From the NCBI RefSeq assembly GCF_030161095.1, contig NZ_BSPP01000002.1, positions 1-64,000 on the forward strand: a stretch of DNA of 64,000 nt. The letters are read 5' to 3'. This DNA is from Cypionkella aquatica. GTDB taxonomy: Bacteria; Pseudomonadota; Alphaproteobacteria; Rhodobacterales; Rhodobacteraceae. Below, one piece after another: positions 57,572-64,000 of this stretch; the first letter of the stretch is position 1, and every line of letters begins with the position of its first letter. The notes under the pieces are model-generated. The model ran no database searches, was not told the DNA's origin, and saw nothing but the letters and a program-made list of their open reading frames with translations. Both the position numbers and the translations under genes were made by a program.

Positions 57572-58573
57572 CTATCCGGCAACTGGCCCCTCAGCAACTG
57601 GCCCGGTGGTATCGCGCAGCACCAACCGCAATGGCAAGGCTTCCATCGGCACAGCTTGCCCCGCGATCAAGCCGCACAACTGCGCAACCGCCTGCACCCC
57701 GATCTCGCGCAGCGGCTGCGCCACGGTGGTCAAGGCAGGCAGCACATAGCGCGCCTCTGGCAAGTCATCAAAGCCGATCACCGATACATCCCCCGGCACC
57801 GAAAGCCCCATCCCGATCGCCGCATGCACCGCCGCAATCGCGGCAATATCGGTGGTTCCAATCACTGCCGTCAGCCCCTTGGTCATCACCTGCGCTGCCA
57901 AAACCCGGCACGCATCGAAATCATGCGCATCCCCCAAGGCGACGCGCGCCGCCAACCCGGCCTCGGCCAGACGCTTCTCCACCCCCAGCACCCGCGCCTG
58001 CACCGGAGGGCTGTGCCGCGGCGCGCCAATCACCGCAAACCGCCGATGCCCCAATGCCAAAAGATGCTCGGCCATCATCCGCCCGCCTGCGTGATGATCC
58101 ACCGCAACGCTGACCGCAGCCAGCCCCGGAAAGCCACGATCCAGCCCGACAATCGGCACGCCTGCATCCACAAGGCGCTGATATTGCCTGCTATCTTCCA
58201 AAACACTCGCCGCCAGCACGCCATCGACCTGCTGTGACAACAGCATCGAGATATACCGCGCCTCTTGATCCGCACTTTCATCGGTGCAGCAGATCAGCGC
58301 CTGATAGCCGCGCCGGAACAGCTCGCGCTCCAATACATGCGCCATGATGCCAAAAAACGGCACATCCAGCGCGGGCAGCACCACCCCGACCATCCAGCTT
58401 GCGCCACTGCGCATCCGCCGCGCACCGGCATTGGGCGTATAGTCCAACTCGGCAATCGCGCGCTCGACGCGGGCGCGGGTAGCCGCCGCCACATAGCCGC
58501 TGTGATTGATCACCCGCGACACCGTCGCCACCGAGGCCCCGGCCCGCGCAGCAATGTCACGAATACTGCTCAT
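57572..58573 (-). CDS. LacI-family transcriptional regulator
   Basis: 333 aa from the ATG giving MSSIRDIAARAG. The helix-turn-helix SIRDIAARAGASVATVSRVI and hinge GARRMRSGASWMVGVVLPAL mark the family; the rest is a periplasmic-binding-protein-like sensor domain (AVIGFDDLPEARYVLPALTT). Longer upstream frames lack the HTH start. It converges with the aldolase-kinase operon and probably represses it through the operator at 54515-54528, with a sugar phosphate or sugar as inducer. Confidence 0.92.
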   Translation of the reverse strand: MSSIRDIAARAGASVATVSRVINHSGYVAAATRARVERAIAELDYTPNAGARRMRSGASWMVGVVLPALDVPFFGIMAHVLERELFRRGYQALICCTDESADQEARYISMLLSQQVDGVLAASVLEDSRQYQRLVDAGVPIVGLDRGFPGLAAVSVAVDHHAGGRMMAEHLLALGHRRFAVIGAPRHSPPVQARVLGVEKRLAEAGLAARVALGDAHDFDACRVLAAQVMTKGLTAVIGTTDIAAIAAVHAAIGMGLSVPGDVSVIGFDDLPEARYVLPALTTVAQPLREIGVQAVAQLCGLIAGQAVPMEALPLRLVLRDTTGPVAEGPVAG

Positions 58574-58676
58574 CCCAAACTCCCGGTGCCATGCTTTCGT
58601 GCTAGCCACATATCCGCCTTGTGTCAAAGCGCCCCCGGCTTTATCGCTTGCGCAACCCGCCAGATCGGAGCCCCCC

Positions 58677-59258
58677 ATGCCATCCCCCTTGCACCGCGCT
58701 GTCACCCTGCTTGCCCTGCTTGTGCTGTGCAGCTGTCAGGTCGGCGGCGGTTTCACGTCATCGCGTGCCGCCCCGGTTTTAGGAGGTGCGTTGCAGATCG
58801 GTGTGCCGCCCGGCTATTGCATTGATGGCAAGGCCAGCCGCGAAAGCAAAGACACCGCGGTGATCCTGATGGGCCGCTGCACGGATGCGATGAAAGCCAC
58901 CCCGGCGCTGATCACGGTCTCGATCGGGCAAAGTGGCTCTGCGGGGGTGATGACCGCAGGTGGCCCGGCACTTGCCGCCTATTTTGCTTCGTCGCAGGGC
59001 CGCGCCACGCTGTCACGCTCGGGCCGTGCCGCCGATGTGCGCCTTATATCAGCTTTGGGCGCGGGGGATGCGTTCCTGTTGCATCTGCAAGACCGCAGCG
59101 CGGGCGAGTATTGGCGCGCGGTGATCGGCGTCAAAGCCCGGCTTGTCACGGTCTCTGCCACTGGCACCGACGCTCTGCCACTGGATCCGGCAGAGGGACG
59201 CCGGGTGCTGGATCAGGCGTTGGACGCCTTGCGCGCCGCCAACAAAGCCCCGGCCTGA
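58677..59258 (+). CDS. Putative lipoprotein of unknown function
   Basis: 193 aa from the ATG giving MPSPLHRAVTLLALLVLC; the longer open frame overlaps the LacI start. A hydrophobic N-terminus ends in LCSC, a plausible lipobox (-3 Leu, -1 Ser). The mature part has a GALQIGVPPGYCIDGKAS block and a DAFLLHLQDRSAGEYWRAVI block; I do not recognise a family. Two Cys residues (GYCIDG, GRCTDA) could pair in the periplasm. It is divergent from the LacI gene and stands alone. Confidence 0.75.
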   Translation: MPSPLHRAVTLLALLVLCSCQVGGGFTSSRAAPVLGGALQIGVPPGYCIDGKASRESKDTAVILMGRCTDAMKATPALITVSIGQSGSAGVMTAGGPALAAYFASSQGRATLSRSGRAADVRLISALGAGDAFLLHLQDRSAGEYWRAVIGVKARLVTVSATGTDALPLDPAEGRRVLDQALDALRAANKAPA

Positions 59259-59422
59259 CCAGAATCTCGACGAACTTCTCGGCAGTTCTGGCCAATCGCT
59301 TGTCTTTGGGGTGGAGTATTAAGATTTTTGCAGCAATAACAGCATAGTTTCCATAGGCTCAACAATGCGCACGAAAGGCGTTGGGCGCGGCAGCAGCATC
59401 ACAGAACATTCAGGAAGGCTTC

Positions 59423-60196
59423 ATGGCGGGGCAAATGTCAGGATTACTAGATCGGCTGCTGCACAGGCGCAGCTTGCGCCGTTGGGGCGAGGCTGCCGAT
59501 GCAGCACCCGGCACCGATCTTGATGGCTTGCGCGGCATGCGCGCACGCGCACGCGCGTTGCGCCGTAATCTTGACCGCGTGATCCACGAGGCCGAGCATC
59601 GCCTTGCCCTGCCTGTGATCGGCTCCAACATCATCCGCAAACCACTTGGCACCGATTGGGCGTGGCGGCCAGAGCTGTGGAAAGGCACGATCCCGGTGCC
59701 CGGTTTTGCCTCGGTCCCCGGCAAAGCGCCGATTTATGAAGGCGCCACAGTGTTTCACGATTGCCGCCGCTCGGAACTCACCGTGCGCCAGATCCGCAAC
59801 ACGCGCGAGGCTGACATCGCTCCGTTCGGCTTTCGCATGGATGTGTTCCGCTTTGACGGCTCGTTCTTGTCGCTGGTGGTCGATCTGCCCGAAGACGCGG
59901 CGCGTGGCCTGAAACAACAGCATGTGATCCGCATGGATGTGATCGTCGAGATGGAAAAGCCGCTGGAAATCTTTGCCCGGCTGAACATCAAACACGGTCC
60001 GAACATCGAACAGATCGTCCGCGAACTGCCGCTGAATGAAGAAGAGGTGATGGTCGAATTTGACCTCGCCTATTCCAAGATCAATGAAAAGCGGGTCGAA
60101 AAACTGTGGGTTGACCTGATCTTTGAAGGCCCCGAAATGAACCAGATCATCCTGCGCGATGTGACTTTCTCGCGCCGTCCGCGCGCCGAACTCTGA
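59423..60196 (+). CDS. Conserved protein of unknown function, DUF6478-like
   Basis: 257 aa from an ATG preceded by AGGAAGG; the frame is open to 59381. It starts MAGQMSGLLDRLLHRRSLRR and has a helical N-terminal part (about 1-70), then a beta-rich body (WKGTIPVPGFASVPGKAPIY, FHDCRRSELTVRQIRNTREA, EEEVMVEFDLAYSKINEKRV). It recalls a Rhodobacteraceae family known to me as DUF6478, with no function. The next gene follows seven bases later and the two probably work together. Confidence 0.7.
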   Translation: MAGQMSGLLDRLLHRRSLRRWGEAADAAPGTDLDGLRGMRARARALRRNLDRVIHEAEHRLALPVIGSNIIRKPLGTDWAWRPELWKGTIPVPGFASVPGKAPIYEGATVFHDCRRSELTVRQIRNTREADIAPFGFRMDVFRFDGSFLSLVVDLPEDAARGLKQQHVIRMDVIVEMEKPLEIFARLNIKHGPNIEQIVRELPLNEEEVMVEFDLAYSKINEKRVEKLWVDLIFEGPEMNQIILRDVTFSRRPRAEL

Positions 60197-60203
60197 GGTT
60201 GTG

Positions 60204-60578
60204 ATGCCTGAAACCACACTCACCAAAACCCGCATCCGCGCTGGCGTCTGGGAAGGCGTGCTGACCGGCCCCGCCGCTTTGCCTGTGTTGGATGTGATGC
60301 ACCTTGAAAAGGCCATTGATGGGGTAAAGGTCGTGGCGATCCCGGACCGCCCCAACGATTTTGCGGTGCAAGTGGCGATCCCGGTAGATGCGCTCAGCGA
60401 AGGCGTGCAGACCTTCCTGATCCGCAACCGCAGCACCGGCGAGACGCTGGCGCATTTCACCATCATCACCGGCGTCGCCATGGAAGATGATCTGCGCGCC
60501 GAAATCGACCTGTTGCGGGCCGAGCTGGATATGCTCAAGCGGGCATTTCGGCGGCATTGCCTTGAATCCGCGATGTAA
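60204..60578 (+). CDS. Small conserved protein, partner of the upstream unknown gene
   Basis: 124 aa from an ATG seven bases after the previous stop. The middle part is beta-rich (GVKVVAIPDRPNDFAVQVAI, TFLIRNRSTGETLAHFTIIT) and the C-terminal 30 residues are a charged helix (EIDLLRAELDMLKRAFRR). The pattern suits a small binding or scaffold protein, but I know no family. No signal peptide or membrane helix is visible, so it is probably cytoplasmic. Confidence 0.7.
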   Translation: MPETTLTKTRIRAGVWEGVLTGPAALPVLDVMHLEKAIDGVKVVAIPDRPNDFAVQVAIPVDALSEGVQTFLIRNRSTGETLAHFTIITGVAMEDDLRAEIDLLRAELDMLKRAFRRHCLESAM

Positions 60579-60669
60579 ACCGCACGCAGGGATGGCACAT
60601 GCAGCCTGCCTGAAAATCTGAAAAAACTTCTGTCGCGCCCCTCTTTGTAAGACATTGATACTAAACAAT

Positions 60670-60681
60670 TGCTGCGCAGCA
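60670..60681. repeat. Palindrome TGCTGCGCAGCA (copy 1)
   Basis: Perfect 12-base palindrome. It contains CTGC and GCAG without a spacer. A second, longer copy is at 60703-60718, 33 bases away centre to centre. Between the two, TGCAGCAATT repeats the half-site once more. Confidence 0.8.
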
Positions 60682-60702
60682 TAACTGCAGCAATTTCGCC
60701 CT

Positions 60703-60718
60703 ATTGCTGCGCAGCAAT
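60703..60718. repeat. Palindrome ATTGCTGCGCAGCAAT (copy 2)
   Basis: Perfect 16-base palindrome with the same 12-base core as 60670-60681. PhaR-type regulators of this class bind CTGC and GCAG half-sites, normally with a 3-4 base spacer, so a relation is only possible. Confidence 0.8.
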
Positions 60719-60734
60719 TGCCCCGATGCACTGA

Positions 60735-62951
<2,217 letters not shown>

Positions 62952-63008
62952 CGTCCGCGCGTCGACAGGTTTTAGCTTTTCAGAGCCTCAATGCCTTACG
63001 GGCTTACC

Positions 63009-63569
63009 TTAAGACTTGCCCGCAGCCAAAACCGCGTCAATCTTATCCTTGATCGCGCCCATCGGTTTGGCGTTTGAACCCCAGGCTTTGACAAAACGGC
63101 CATCCGGCCCGATCAGCACCTTGTTAAAATTCCAACCGGGCTTAAAGCCCTCGGTCTTTGCAACCCAAGCGTAAAACGGATCAACCTTGCCCGTTGCGAC
63201 ATGCGCAATCGTCGTCATCGGCAAGGTCAGCGCATAGTTCAGCTCGCAAAACTCTTTCACCTCGGCATCCGAGCCCAGCTCTTGGCTGAAATCATCCGAC
63301 GGCACCGCCAGCACCACGGCCTTGTCGCCGTAATGGTCAGAGAGTGCTTGCAAATCTGCATATTGCGGGGTGTAGCCGCACATCGAAGCGGTGTTGACCA
63401 CCAACACCGGCTTGCCGCGCCACTTGGCCGTGTCGTAGGTGCCGCCGTCTATCGAGGCGAAGGTAAAGCTGGGGGCGGTGTCGGCGGCTTTGGCCTTTGG
63501 CGCGGCGATGGTGAATACAATCGCAACCAGTGCCGTGGTAAAACCAGCCAAGCGGATAAGCGGGTTCAT
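63009..63569 (-). CDS. Periplasmic glutathione-peroxidase-family protein
   Basis: 186 aa with a signal peptide (MNPLIRLAGFTTALVAIVFT ending near KAKA). The thioredoxin-fold motif LVVNTASMCGYTPQYADLQA has the catalytic Cys where selenoenzymes have Sec. The conserved Trp-Asn pair is in GWNFNKVLIGPDG, and FCELNYALTLPMT replaces the common FCxxxYxVxFP. It should reduce peroxides with thioredoxin or glutathione-like donors; export to the periplasm is less common than the cytoplasmic form. It converges with the fadH-like gene. Confidence 0.9.
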   Translation of the reverse strand: MNPLIRLAGFTTALVAIVFTIAAPKAKAADTAPSFTFASIDGGTYDTAKWRGKPVLVVNTASMCGYTPQYADLQALSDHYGDKAVVLAVPSDDFSQELGSDAEVKEFCELNYALTLPMTTIAHVATGKVDPFYAWVAKTEGFKPGWNFNKVLIGPDGRFVKAWGSNAKPMGAIKDKIDAVLAAGKS

Positions 63570-63708
63570 GATACCTCCTGAGCTGTTTCAAGAGATACGC
63601 ATCAAAGCCCTAGTTGGATCAGTTTTGCAAGGGATGCACGTGGATTGTCGAATGTTGCCGAAAATTGCGCGTTTGGCCTGAGCCAAACTTGCGGTTTTGC
63701 CTGCGGGG

Positions 63709-64000
63709 CTAGCCGCGAATCGTGTCGCCTTTTTGCAGAGTCGGAAACAACTCGATCACCTCGCCGCCGATCTGGCCGCTGGGATGCTTGCCTGCGATGA
63801 TTTCAGCAGCAACACGGCCGATTTCCAAGCGACAGGCATCCATCGTCGCCAATTTGCGCGGCAGGCCATCCAGCAATTCGACGCCGTTAAAGCCCGCAAG
63901 GCCAATTTGCCCCGGCACGTCGATGCCTTTGTGCAGGCAATACAAAAGACCACCAGCACCGATCATATCGTTGGAGTAATACAGAAAATCGACCTGCGGG
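63709..64000 (-). CDS. LacI-family regulator, C-terminal part (cut by window end)
   Basis: The last 96 codons are visible and continue beyond the window: DFLYYSNDMIGAGGLLYCLH, GIDVPGQIGLAGFNGVELLD and GRVAAEIIAGKHPSGQIGGE. The SNDMIGAGGLLYCL and PGQIGLAGFNG segments are typical of the LacI/GntR-type sensor domain in its C-terminal lobe. The helix-turn-helix and most of the protein lie outside. The gene it controls cannot be told from this fragment. Confidence 0.85.
   Translation of the reverse strand, partial: PQVDFLYYSNDMIGAGGLLYCLHKGIDVPGQIGLAGFNGVELLDGLPRKLATMDACRLEIGRVAAEIIAGKHPSGQIGGEVIELFPTLQKGDTIRG

Overview
The window looks like a chromosomal segment of an alphaproteobacterium of the order Rhodobacterales. 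The evidence is the flagellar gene set and order (fliC-flaF-flbT, a DUF1217 gene, fliI divergent from flgBC-fliE-fliQ-flgFGAH, flhB/fliR/flhA, motA, fliF-fliH-fliN-fliP, flgE-flgK-flgL-flgI, motB), the ubiE-ubiB/mutM neighbourhood, and CtrA-like TTAA-N7-TTAA boxes in front of flagellar operons. No rRNA, tRNA, CRISPR array or replication origin was seen.

Layout. 1-9 kb: accessory DNA. It starts with an IS3-family transposase remnant, then a minus-strand pqiA-pqiA-pqiB-pqiC lipid-transport operon with PqiA split into two genes. A scrap yard of IS5- and IS21-family remnants follows, around gpsA, a gene broken by an in-frame stop, and a 5'-truncated 2H-phosphoesterase-like gene. 9-13 kb: housekeeping genes, with an enoyl-CoA hydratase and mutM on the minus strand and ubiE-ubiB on the plus strand. 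13-44 kb: one large flagellar locus with rod, hook, ring, export, flagellin, stator and accessory genes in alternating operons. FliG, FliM, FliO, FliD and FliS are not recognisable here. Several accessory proteins of unclear role sit with motA and fliL. 44-52.6 kb: a type I secretion operon (adhesin, TolC-like lipoprotein, LapB-like ABC exporter, HlyD-like adaptor). The substrate is a 1269-residue BapA-like adhesin with about 18 consecutive glycines and nine Ig-like repeats. 53-58.6 kb: an M20 peptidase, then a plus-strand aldolase / Gfo-Idh-MocA oxidoreductase / PfkB kinase operon with a LacI-type operator and a convergent LacI regulator gene. 58.7-64 kb: a lipoprotein, two unknown proteins, a cluster of perfect palindromes, a FadH-like flavoenzyme, a periplasmic glutathione-peroxidase-like protein, and the end of a second LacI-family regulator cut by the window edge.

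How the genes work together. The flagellar part encodes a nearly complete basal body, export gate, rod, hook, filament and stator. CtrA-like boxes at six operon heads suggest control by a CckA-ChpT-CtrA phosphorelay, as known for this flagellar type. The adhesin operon probably serves surface attachment, so motility and adhesion genes lie side by side. The 54.5-58.6 kb cassette looks like a substrate-induced catabolic pathway of unknown substrate. All functional calls come from reading translated sequence and motifs; no database search was run.
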